Source of the DNA: Adiantum capillus-veneris
Taxonomy: Eukaryota > Streptophyta > Polypodiopsida > Polypodiales > Pteridaceae
Length of the DNA: 64,000 bases
Reading direction: 5' to 3'
Assembly: GCA_014529385.2 (NCBI GenBank)
Contig: CM043959.1
Location: 58,630,753-58,694,752, forward strand
This document shows, in pieces, positions 52,244-61,381 of this stretch. Below the pieces are notes generated by a model. That model had not been told where the DNA came from. It made no database searches and saw only the letters and a list, made by a program, of their open reading frames with translations. Position 1 is the first letter of the stretch; every line of letters begins with the position of its first letter. The translations under genes and the position numbers were made by a program.

Positions 52244-52675
52244 AAGACTCTCTCTCTCTCTCTCTTTATCACTCTCTCTCTTTCTCTGGCTCTCTCTATT
52301 GTTCTCTCTCTTTCTCTCTCTCAAAATCACACTTTTAACGGATACACACGGCGGCGCCCCACGAGTCACTATAAATTAGAGTATATTTGCATGCTGTCAC
52401 ACGTGTGGTCATTATTGAGACCGACAGCAAGCCGACCCATCGACATAACGAAGGTCTGCCTCTCCCTCTGCCTTTGCCTCTATCTCTCTATCTCTGTTTC
52501 TGTCACATTACCAAGCACAATCTTAGCAAACAGCCCACACAAACAGTCTCACACACACACACACATACACACCCACACGCACACACTCAGAAACACACAG
52601 ACACACATCTTTAAAATACAAACACACACACACACACACACACTCACAAACACACAGACACACATCTTTAAAATA

Positions 52676-52709
<34 letters not shown>

Positions 52710-52749
52710 TATAACTTACACACACACACACACAGACACACACACACAC

Positions 52750-52780
<31 letters not shown>
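52079..52780. repeat. CT- and CA-rich upstream region between genes B and C
   Basis: Dense CT microsatellites (52080-52325), then two copies of a CA-rich block around 'cacacatctttaaaatacaaacacac' (about 52600-52625 and 52660-52690), (CA)n and (CT)n to 52780. Reading frames here (Leu-Ser, Thr-His) are artefacts. Confidence 0.85.
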
Positions 52781-52784
<4 letters not shown>

Positions 52785-52785
<1 letters not shown>

Positions 52786-52856
52786 CCAAAGGCGCGCGTA
52801 GAGAGGCATACCCGTAGTGCATGTCTCTATGCGCGCCGTTAGTACTGTGCATTGAC

Positions 52857-52924
<68 letters not shown>

Positions 52925-53006
52925 GTGTGTATTTATTTTACCCTATACTAACGGCGCGCGGAGGTGTTTGTTGAGGTAAAAACATGCTCCGCGCGCGCCT
53001 TGAGTA
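52785..53006. promoter_or_regulatory. GGCGCGC inverted-repeat clusters 2 and 3
   Basis: Cluster 2: AAAGGCGCGCGTAGAGAG (about 52788-52805) facing TCTCTATGCGCGCCGTTAGTA (about 52824-52844). Cluster 3: TACTAACGGCGCGCGGAG (52946-52963) facing CTCCGCGCGCGCCTTGAGTA (52987-53006). A (GA)n run lies between them. Both are upstream of gene C. With cluster 1 they share the plan TACTNAxGGCGCGCGGAG...inverse, spacing about 20-25 bp. Confidence 0.6.
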
Positions 53007-53036
53007 ATGGGCACTCTCTCTCTCTCTCTCTCTCTC

Positions 53037-53089
53037 TATTTAAATATGCTAAGCTATAGAAAGGTATTTAAATATGCTAAGCTATAGAA

Positions 53090-53092
<3 letters not shown>
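53037..53092 (+). promoter_or_regulatory. Duplicated 28-bp unit with TATTTAAATA, candidate promoter of gene C
   Basis: The unit from TATTTAAATATGC to ATAGAAAGG occurs twice in tandem (about 53037-53064 and 53065-53092). Each copy contains a TATA-like TATTTAAATA. It is 120-180 bp upstream of the gene C ATG at 53215; a (GA)n tract fills the gap (53092-53164). Confidence 0.5.
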
Positions 53093-53167
<75 letters not shown>

Positions 53168-53214
53168 TAGAAAGAGAGAAGGGGATTGAGACTCTTCTTT
53201 TGGTGTACAGTGAG

Positions 53215-53643
53215 ATGGCTAGAACAAAAGCCACTGCAAGGAAGGCAGGCAAGGGACCAGGATTAGAATCTAAAGCAAGTAGCAGATCTGCAACCCCAAA
53301 GAAAAGACCTGAAAAACCAAATAAAATTCTGAAAGGGCCAAGGATGAAGAAGCTGCAAACCTGCATGGGACTTTTCAGAGAAATCAGAAAGGCACAGAAA
53401 TGTGTAGATTTATGCATACCAAAGCTGCCCTTCCAGAGGATGGTGAGGTCCATATGTGATGAAGCTACCTGGGGCACCAAAAGGTGGAAGGTGGTGGCAT
53501 TAATGGCTCTACAGGAAGCAGCAGAGGACTTCCTACTGGAGTACTTCAGTGACATGACCATTGTTGCAGCCCATGCCCACAGGGTTACTATAATGGACAA
53601 AGATAGTGAGACACTGAAAAGAATAAGGTGGAGGTATGACAAA
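53215..53643 (+). other. Histone H3-like domain of gene C
   Basis: 143 residues against 135 for canonical H3. Positions equal to Lys4 and Lys9 are kept (MARTK, TARK), while the GGKAPRKQL segment and the K27 region are replaced by unrelated basic sequence. The histone fold is complete in outline: alpha-N (FREIRK), alpha-1 (LPFQRMVRSI), an insertion-modified loop (TWGTKRWK), long alpha-2 (ALMALQEAAEDFLLEYF), loop 2 and alpha-3 (HRVTIMDKDSETLKRI). A host H3 would be nearly invariant, so this is a strongly diverged H3. Confidence 0.85.
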
Positions 53644-55996
53644 CTACTGGTCCCCAATGTCTGCAAGGATAAGAAAATGAGGGAAATTTTGTTATACCCC
53701 CCGGAGCTAGTTCCACAACTCACAGTTGTAGATGTCACACATGATGTGAATACAAGGGCAAGGGCAGAGACTATTGCTCGCCAAACAGAGGACATGAGGG
53801 AAGCAGAGCTTAAGGAGAAAGGAAAAGTAGCAGTGGAGTCCCAGAGGCAAACAGAGTGCAATGTGACCCTGTCCATAGAGGCAATCAATCAAGAAACTCT
53901 ACTTTCAATGAAGGATGGTTTGCTTGCAGAGATACCATTTGTAGATGGAGCCAGAAAGCTAGCTCTGGAAAAAGTGGACATTAGTTTATTGCAGAATCCA
54001 GATGCTCAGATTTCAGACACAATTATCTATGCTTGTCTTAAGTAAGTGTTACTATCTTGCTAGCTTTGAAAACTCAGATAATAGGTTTGCTAACTCAGGT
54101 AGAGTCTCTGCAGCCTGATCAAAAGTCAACTCCCACTGCACACTCACACAGAGGTGTTTCTTCTTGATCCACAAATGTCAGTGATTATTAGACAAAAGAA
54201 CAGTCCATCTGGGACCCTTGAGAGTTGGTTTCTCCACTGTGCTATGCTGGAAGTTACTGTGATCATCTTTCCATATGAGAACAACCATCACTGGAGTCTC
54301 ATATGCCTTGATGTTGACCAACCAGCAGTGTGGGTGTTCAATTCAATAAAAGGAACCCACCCTGAAATTAGGCTATAAGTGTTTTGTATCAGAAAGTGTT
54401 TCTTATAGATATCCATGTAAATTTGAAGCCTCATGCTCACATCTTGACATTGCTTTGTGCAGTTGTATAAAGAGGTTGTTGCTTGCCTATGGCAAGCTAT
54501 GTGGAAGGTATGAACTATACAAGGCCCCAATCAAAGAAGTACCTGTCCCAAATCGAACCGATGGAAATTCTTGCGGCTGGAGATGTCTTCTCCATGCAGA
54601 ATATGTCCTGCAAAGCTACTTTGCATTAAAACCTTTCATGACTAAGGTACCCATTTGGCAATGCATTCAGTTAGTTTTGGTTTAGTCTATAAAAGAATTC
54701 TCACCATGTGGTCTTTCAATTTTGTAGAGTGCTTTAAAAAACTACACATATGATTATTTGCAAAGATACCGGGTAAGTTTAATAGAACACCTGCTTACTA
54801 TGTCTAGCCCTAGAGAGCTTGAAGATAGCGGCTTGGATGAGCGCACTATTGATCTTACAAAACATGACGTGCCACCACGACAAACCCCTACATCCGATAC
54901 AATGGAATCACAACGGGCCGAGGGGGTCATATCAGCAGAAGATGAAAGAGATGAGGATGAGGAAAGGTCAAATGAGCATATGGAAGGTGCTAAGGTACAA
55001 CCGGAGGAGACAATGAAAGAGCCAAGTCAGCCAGTGGAGGAGCCAAAAGAGCCTATGGCTGAAACCCAAGATGAGGAAAGCAGGCCTATAGATGAGCAAA
55101 AGGATATGGATGAGGAAAGCAGGCCTAGGGATGAGCAAAATGATATGGATCAGGCAAGGATGTATGAGGCAAGCCGATCAACCGAGGGAGACGAAAAGAC
55201 CTTGGAGGAAACCTTGAATGAGGCAGAAAGAGCCATGGGGGAGACCCCTGATGAAGATGTGAATGATGACTATGAAGATAAAGCGGAGGAGAGCAACAAC
55301 GACATGAACACTACAGAGACCCAGTATGGACCCTTGCTACCTGTAGATACGGTTGTTCCGGTAATGTCTATTCAAGTATGGCAAAATATGTTCAGCTTCT
55401 AACTACTTATATGTACTTGTCAACTTTTACAGAGGTTGATTATCTTGGACGTCAATGGATTGCTGTTGATGCGGGTGCCTCTCGGTGACAGAGGACCCTT
55501 TGAGGATTTGCAAACGTTTTGGATGGGAACTTGTCGAGTCGTGGTTCGTCCAGGAACCAAGGAATTTATTCAGTTTCTTCTTCCGCGCTTCAGAGTTGCC
55601 ATATGGTCTTCAATGCAAAGGCAAAACTTGTCGCCACTAGTTGCAATAGTTTGCAGTGTATGCCACGCTCACACGTCAGATTTTGCCTTTTTGTATGATC
55701 AAAGAAAATGCGTTACCGTTGAGGGCCACTACCACCCTAAAAAACCACACTTACCACTTTTGTACAAACCGTTTAGCCAAATCGGTGTACCCTTTGATGC
55801 AACTAATACACTACTAATTGATGATACTCCTGAAAAGGGAGAACTAAATCCGCCGGGAACAACTGTCTCACCACCTTCTTTTGAGGGGCATTCCTTCGAT
55901 TTTTACCTTGAAGACATTCTGATTCCATACTTACAGAAATTGTATCTCAGTCCATTGTTCACGGACGAGTTTGTACTTTCTAATGAATTAAGATGA
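53215..55996 (+). CDS. Gene C: histone H3-like / Ulp1 protease / FCP1-like phosphatase fusion
   Basis: Predicted 821 aa from exons 53215-54041, 54114-about 54371, 54463-54646, 54728-55360, 55433-55996. Junctions CTTAA|GTAAGT to TCTCTGCAG|, AAG|GTACCC to TTTTGTAG|, and CCG|GTAATG to TTTTACAG| keep frame; the exon 2 donor is not canonical (possibly AG|GC). Residues 1-143 match histone H3: tail MARTKATARK, then LFREIRKAQK (53-62), KLPFQRMVR (70-78), MALQEAAE (97-104), HAHRVTIMDKD (120-130). Residues about 260-420 match C48/Ulp1: NHHWSL (His335), VFNSIKG (Asn352 where Asp is usual), PNRTDGNSCGW (Cys399; Gln of the oxyanion hole replaced). 440-634 is Glu/Asp-rich. 635-821 matches FCP1/SCP-like HAD phosphatases: LDVNGLL (Asp640; Asn642 for the second Asp), RPGTKEF, AIWSSM, LIDDTPEK (764-765). 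No stop interrupts the model. Confidence 0.72.
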
Positions 55997-56035
55997 TTCT
56001 TCTATCATGTCTTTGTCTTGTCTAACATATATATT

Positions 56036-56058
56036 ATATATATATATATATCTATATA

Positions 56059-56138
<80 letters not shown>
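56036..56138. repeat. (TA)n(GA)n compound microsatellite
   Basis: TA repeats with interruptions at 56036-56097, then (GA)n to 56138, between the convergent genes C and D. Confidence 0.95.
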
Positions 56139-56142
<4 letters not shown>

Positions 56143-56261
56143 ACGTGGTAAAGAAATGTATTTCAAGCACACTTTTTCACAGGGCACAATTGAAAAATGA
56201 GCTCAATAAACTTCATGTCTTGAAAGTCATTTGTATACACTTGGGTTCACAAGAATATCTG

Positions 56262-57682
56262 TTACATTGACACTACTTCAACCTGACCATCCAACTCTTT
56301 GCACAAAATATCTTTTTCCCTTCGCCGCATCACCTTACGGCCAGCTAGGAAAAAGGAAAAATCTGATAGATCCTTGTCCATTGACTCTTCAATGATGTCA
56401 TTTCGCAAATGCTGAAGACTGCATAGCTCCCTTATTGTAACCACCAATAGTAGGCCATGCTCTTTATCAATCACTTCCACATCCACAGTAGGATTATCTT
56501 CCAAACCTGCAGAAACCTGGTCCATAGGAATGTACTTACCATTTAGCATTTGTGATCGCATATACCAAAATGAGAGTAACAGTGATTGGCTTGCAATCAT
56601 GTACTTGACAACTAGAGTATCAAGCGCGACCTCGCACCGTAAACCAATCTCTTCCTTTGCATACCATCCTTTGTCAAGAAGTTTGTCACAAGATGACTGC
56701 TGAAATGACTTGCACATGAACATAGTTTTTGTAACTCGGATGTTGTAGCTATGAAACAGCTCTATGAAGAGTGCAACAGGACAGAAGTTTGCAATTCTAA
56801 CCAGTTTGGTAGGAATAGAGCTACGTAGGGACCTTTGTATATCCTTGTAGAGCTTACTTCGCATTGCCTCCACCATTGTTTCCTCGGGAACTGGCCAGTC
56901 CACAGTGTTCCAATCGGTTGGTAGAGGCACTTTCACCAACATGCCATTCTTATTCCCTGAGCTGAGTTGGTAAAAGTAGTCATAAAAAAAGATTCCCTCA
57001 TCAGCCAGTCTTTTGCTGCTCCTCTCTGAGTACTGTAGAGAACCAATGTGGGCATGAACAACATGGAAGAGGCCTATTATGCACTCCACAGGCTCCCATT
57101 GCTCATAAGAAGAGGGATAAACATCTGCAATATATATAAGAAGAGTTAAACTAAGAGTATCAATAAGTACAAATGACAAATCTAATGTAATTGAGCTGTG
57201 AAGAATGGAGACATTACTCATAACAAGCGGGAGAAACATTGCAAAATATATAAGAAAAGTTATAATGAGAGTATCAGTAAGTTCACATGTCAAGAGTACT
57301 TACAATTGCAACGTGGTTGATGTATATCTGATACATTTCCACCGTTTGCTATCACCTCAGGATGGGTAAACACATGCTGAACAAGAATTTCCTTTACAGA
57401 TCTTTTGCCGATTTCAACTTTGAAATCCAACACTCTGGCCTTCCATGCTGAGCGGTAAACATTGATACCACTAGACCTCTTGGGTCTTCTTGGTTGCATG
57501 AGGACCCATGAACCTTTGTTTATCCTTTGTCCAACCCATTGGTTCTCTGCACTTATTGAAGCTGGTATTGTAATTGAGGATATGCTACTACTTGGCCTTC
57601 TAGGCAAAGTGCAGTTGTTGGTTGTTGGTGTGAGAGACAGTAAACACCTGGAGCCTCTTGGGCGAGAAGACGTGGACACCAT
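56262..57682 (-). CDS. Gene D: 413-aa protein of unknown function
   Basis: Exon 1 57682-57304 and exon 2 57124-56262, joined AATT|GTAAGT to ATTGCAG| in frame. The N-terminal 50 residues are Ser/Thr/Pro/Arg-rich and likely disordered, followed by a basic segment (WVLMQPRRPKRSS). The main part (about 125-413) is predicted globular, with KVPLPTDWNTVDWPVPEETMVEAM-type text, several Cys and a charged C-terminus. I recognise no domain. ATG at 57682 is the first in frame and lies about 320 bp inside the right terminal repeat, so its promoter must be in the element end. It converges on gene C (265 bp between stops). The intron contains an imperfect 90-bp duplication ('tatataagaa...gagagtatca.taagt'). 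Confidence 0.6.
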
Positions 57683-57699
57683 AGCTCTCAGAGAAAAGC

Positions 57700-58003
57700 T
57701 TTAGTGGAGGGAGATTCACTTTGAAAGCATTCTAATGGGGGGAAAGTGTTTTAGAATTCCAATATCTTGTGCGGGCTTAATGGTCACCCTCCAGTACGTT
57801 AATGACCATAAGAGAATATCAGAAGTGGGACCACATGCAAGCACCTAAAAGCTCTGTAAAAGGAAGGAAATTACTATGCTACAATCCTAGTTTCGTGAAA
57901 GTTTTATGCTATTTTCTTATTTTTTGAGTCTTTTCACGTACTTTCCTATGTAACGTAGCCTTCATGCTCATTGGACGCGCTCTATTTTTCTCTCTCTTCA
58001 TAT
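57700..58003. other. Right subterminal region of the transposon
   Basis: No gene; expected to hold the promoter of gene D and transposase binding sites. I see no clear motif array. Confidence 0.4.
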
Positions 58004-58036
58004 GGCCCTCCAAATGACCTCTGAAATTTCCTAATG
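58004..58036 (-). repeat. Right terminal inverted repeat
   Basis: Complement of 46358-46390 with one mismatch; see the element entry. Confidence 0.85.
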
Positions 58037-58202
58037 CTCACTCTTAGTAATTCATCCTCTCTACAAATTTTAGGTTCTCTTTGCTACAGGTACATCTCTC
58101 CCCGCAGTATCCTTATTGTCTACGGGCAAGAATAGGGCTTGGGAGGGAAAATTCTCATCTCTTCACTTCTCTCATATCTACATTTCTCACATACTATCCT
58201 AG

Positions 58203-58421
58203 ATGAATAACCCACATGATGATAATTTCTATCGCTTTCACTCTGTACGATCTATTAGAATTAACGTATGGATTAGCCGTAAAATACACTTCCAACAACG
58301 TATAGTGTTTCTCTTCGGCCCTGAAAGGCTCAATGAAATACTTCTATCACCGGATCCCATCATACTACCTCTCATAGACTATAATTTTTCTTTTGATGTA
58401 AGCGTAGTTATCTTGCTATGA
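58203..58421 (+). CDS. Small ORF 1 of a tandem paralogous pair, unknown
   Basis: 72 aa starting MNNPHDDNFYRFHS. Its last 40 residues (RIVFLFGPERLNEI...ILPLIDY) align with the next ORF. No known domain. Its stop overlaps the next ATG (ATGA). Confidence 0.35.
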   Translation: MNNPHDDNFYRFHSVRSIRINVWISRKIHFQQRIVFLFGPERLNEILLSPDPIILPLIDYNFSFDVSVVILL

Positions 58422-58630
58422 ACCAAGAGGATTTGTACACACAATTAATCCCAATCACTAGACAAAATATATATATTATGGTAAGCACAAAACTACAATT
58501 CCAAAGAACAATTCGTAGCCTATTTGGTCAGCCAAGATTGAATGCCATTAACTCATCCATTAACCCTTTCATATTACCCATGATACGATATGACCATAGC
58601 CTTGATGTTTTCATCTTCGTATTGTTTTGA
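58418..58630 (+). CDS. Small ORF 2 of a tandem paralogous pair, unknown
   Basis: 70 aa starting MNQEDLYTQLIPITRQ. It shares with ORF 1 the pattern RxxxxLFGxxRLNxI..S..P.ILP.I.Y..S.DV. The likeness shows an old internal duplication. Whether either is translated is unknown; they may be two halves of one decayed repeat protein. Confidence 0.35.
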   Translation: MNQEDLYTQLIPITRQNIYIMVSTKLQFQRTIRSLFGQPRLNAINSSINPFILPMIRYDHSLDVFIFVLF

Positions 58631-59400
58631 CATTCTCTTTTGCGTTCTTCCTTTGTGTGTGTGAATGCAAGAGAGAAAGAGTGAGTCTTCTTTGATTGCA
58701 CTTCTTTCCAAACCCTAGTCTTCATGGAATCTATGGTTTAACTCCTTCATATAGTTTTTGTTGAGTTCTCTCACAAACTCTCACAGCCATAAGCCCGGTG
58801 CTTTCCTGGCAAGACCGCAAATTTCTCGACACCGTTAGTCCATTGGTCTTAGCGGGTAGAGGATCCATTTTTACCCTACGACATCATTCCAGAGTGGATG
58901 ACTAATCCACTTGGTGCTGGAGAGACATTGTCTGCCGCAAGCATGTCTGCTCTTTTTAGTCCATATCATACTTCCAAAGTAGAGTGACAAGTTCTACTTG
59001 GTGTTTGGGAGATGTAGTCACCACAAACATGATCCTAAGTATGCATACTTCTTAAAATTTTTGCACGAAACATAAAAAGAGAGTCTTATAAGACAAAAAC
59101 ATGGATGATTTAAAATGAATTTCTTTTACATTTGCTTACTCTTTTTGTCATTGTAAGCATCATTACCAAGGTTCATTTTATCCTTAAGCTATGTTCTTTG
59201 CATGCATTTAGCATCTTTGAAAGGATAATTCTTAACTTAAATAAGATACTGTCAGTAGTCTTACCATTTCTTAATACCTTGTGCTTGTGTCAAAGGATGA
59301 ACTTGTGTTGGAGCTCGTTTGCTTCATCCTCGATCTCTAGTGGGTCTTCATTTATAACCTCTATTGGTGGCTCTTCCTTAATAAGGCTCGAATAGGCTCT
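58631..59400. repeat. Non-coding, with an imperfect 80-85-bp direct repeat
   Basis: 'ccagagtggatgactaatcc acttggtgctggagagac' (from about 58891) and 'ccaaagtagagtgacaagtt ctacttggtgtttgggagat' (from about 58974) are diverged copies, each followed by 'ccgcaa/caca' and 'catg'. LTR-like in style, but I could not match it to another copy. Confidence 0.4.
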
Positions 59401-59599
59401 CATGAAAAATGATATATATGAGCCAGTAGTTGGGAAACTTTAATTGTTTAGTAAGACCCAAAGAAAGATTTCTTTTTCTTTAAAGGATAAGGCTCTTTTA
59501 TGCATAATGGCAGGAACCTCTTTTGCCTAGCTAATAGATGGATATAGCCTGTTTAATTTTCTAAAAAGATTCATTTTGATCTCGGCTATACTCCTTTTC

Positions 59600-61310
59600 A
59601 ATGAAGATTTTCCCAGGTACCTTAAGCTACAAGGGACTTTTGGATCTTCCGTCTTTAGCCTCGAAAGGTATTTTCCCCTTATAAGTATGCTCACGTTATT
59701 AGAGACATAATGTTGTTAGGGTAAGTACTTCTCCCATTTTGACAATTGATCTACCTCGCATCACAAGATTTTAGTAGATCAAGGATCATTAGTTTTGTGA
59801 TTTTCCTTTTGGCCATCCGTTGGAATAGTAGGCCAACATAAGAGCGTTACTATAGTTCTGATAGAGACTCTATCAGAAATTAGTGGTCATGGTAGGATTT
59901 CTATCCGACACAATTAGATGTTGGCAAGCCATGGTCCTTCTATCATACTTCATCTTTTGGTATACCATACATTTTGAAACATAATCTTGTATGGTCTTGT
60001 TTCTTGGTAATCCAATACAAGTATGCTTTTATTCCTAAAATAATAAATTCGAATTCCTCTTTTCCCCGCATATGGGAGGAGCATGTTAAGTGAGGAAGAT
60101 ATAGCCTATTGAGGTATGGAAGATAACCATCCTCTAATGTGAGTGGTTAGACTTTTTCTTCCATTTGTAAAGGCTATTATTATATCCCTAAAGCCTGGGT
60201 TAGAAGGATATTTAACTATCATAAAACATAGTTCATTGTAAGCTGCTATTGATACCCTATCTACCCTTGGCCATCGGGAAAGTGCATCGGCTACATGTTT
60301 GTGCTTGCCAGTAATGTGAGCAATGTAAAATTTAAATTGCAAAAAGAAATTTGCCCACCTCATTTGATTGTCGAAGAGCTTGGTTCGTATCATGGATGGA
60401 GTCCGCAAGAAGTACTTCCATGTGTCAACGGCATGTAAAACAGCTCGTAGTTTCTTTTGTATATGTCCAACATTCGCTCATTGGATTTGAGTCTTTGAAT
60501 CTTGTATTCAATGGTATTCCCTTCTTGAAGAAAATTTTTGCTTGAAGGCATGCATCCAGGCATTACATTGGACCTCAAATAGCTTTGAGAGATCCCGTAG
60601 TGTAAGCATAAGTTGAGAGATAAGTTTCTCTTTGAACTTTTCAAAAATATTTTTCTCTCTTTGTCGTCCATGTACACTTAACGTTCTTTTTTTGTTAAGT
60701 TATCTATTGGACCTGCTATAAGCATGAATTTTTCCTATGAAGCATCTCTAGTATGCACTCATACCTTTAGAGTTTCGCAACTCATGTAGACTCCTTGGAT
60801 TAGGCCATCTTTTTATTACCTCTACCTTTTGTGGATCCATACAAATACCACCTTTAGAGATAATGTGACCTAAATATTGAATCTTTAAAAAAAAAATCCA
60901 CTTTTCTTTTGGTTAGAGGAAAGCCTAGTCTTTCTCAAAACTTACCAGTTCATGCTATTGCCTTTTGAAATCCTCTTGTGGAGCTTATAAAGCTCAATAA
61001 GGAGGCTTATTAGGCAGTGAGCTTCATGGTAAAAGCTCCATTGCATGGTCATTGTCCCCTCATTGTGGAGATAGCTCATGGGGGTATCATCAATAAAAAC
61101 ATTTTGGAATCCATTTAGGAATGTAGAAAATTCTAATTCCTCTTGATTCCCGTCTTTTTTTTTATTGTTATTGGTTGAAACATTGAATTCATTCACAGAC
61201 TTTTCAACAAAAATCATGTATATGAATATATAGATTTTCATTAACTTATGAAAAGCATGCATATTTACATGGTATAGGATACTCCCCGACTCATAAACAT
61301 GTATGTACAT
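59600..61310 (-). pseudogene. pol: gypsy pol remnant lacking the RT active site
   Basis: In minus-strand order: NGFQNVFIDDTPMSYL (RT N-terminal approach), then directly IQYLGHIISKGGICMDPQKVEVIKRWPNPRS (RT thumb/connection), so the palm with YxDD has been deleted. RNase H follows with DDKERKIF-like text, then RWANFFLQFKFYIAHITGKHKHVADALSR (the ...GK.N..ADALSR end of RNase H). A TTDGQKEN piece and W(D/E)KYLP near 59640-59830 are the end of an integrase core. Many stops. Confidence 0.8.
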
Positions 61311-61381
61311 ATCTCCTAGCTTAGGAAAAACAAAAGCCTTTTTCTATGAGCATCCTCTTTTGGAGTTTCCAGCATAGAAAC

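Noticed and set aside
53215-53643. An ordinary host histone H3 gene
   Set aside because: Too diverged from the nearly invariant plant H3, and it reads into a long C-terminal extension without a stop.
53082-53888. 268-codon minus-strand ORF opposite the H3-like exon
   Set aside because: Antisense shadow of gene C exon 1; the plus strand has the recognisable histone motifs and splice sites.
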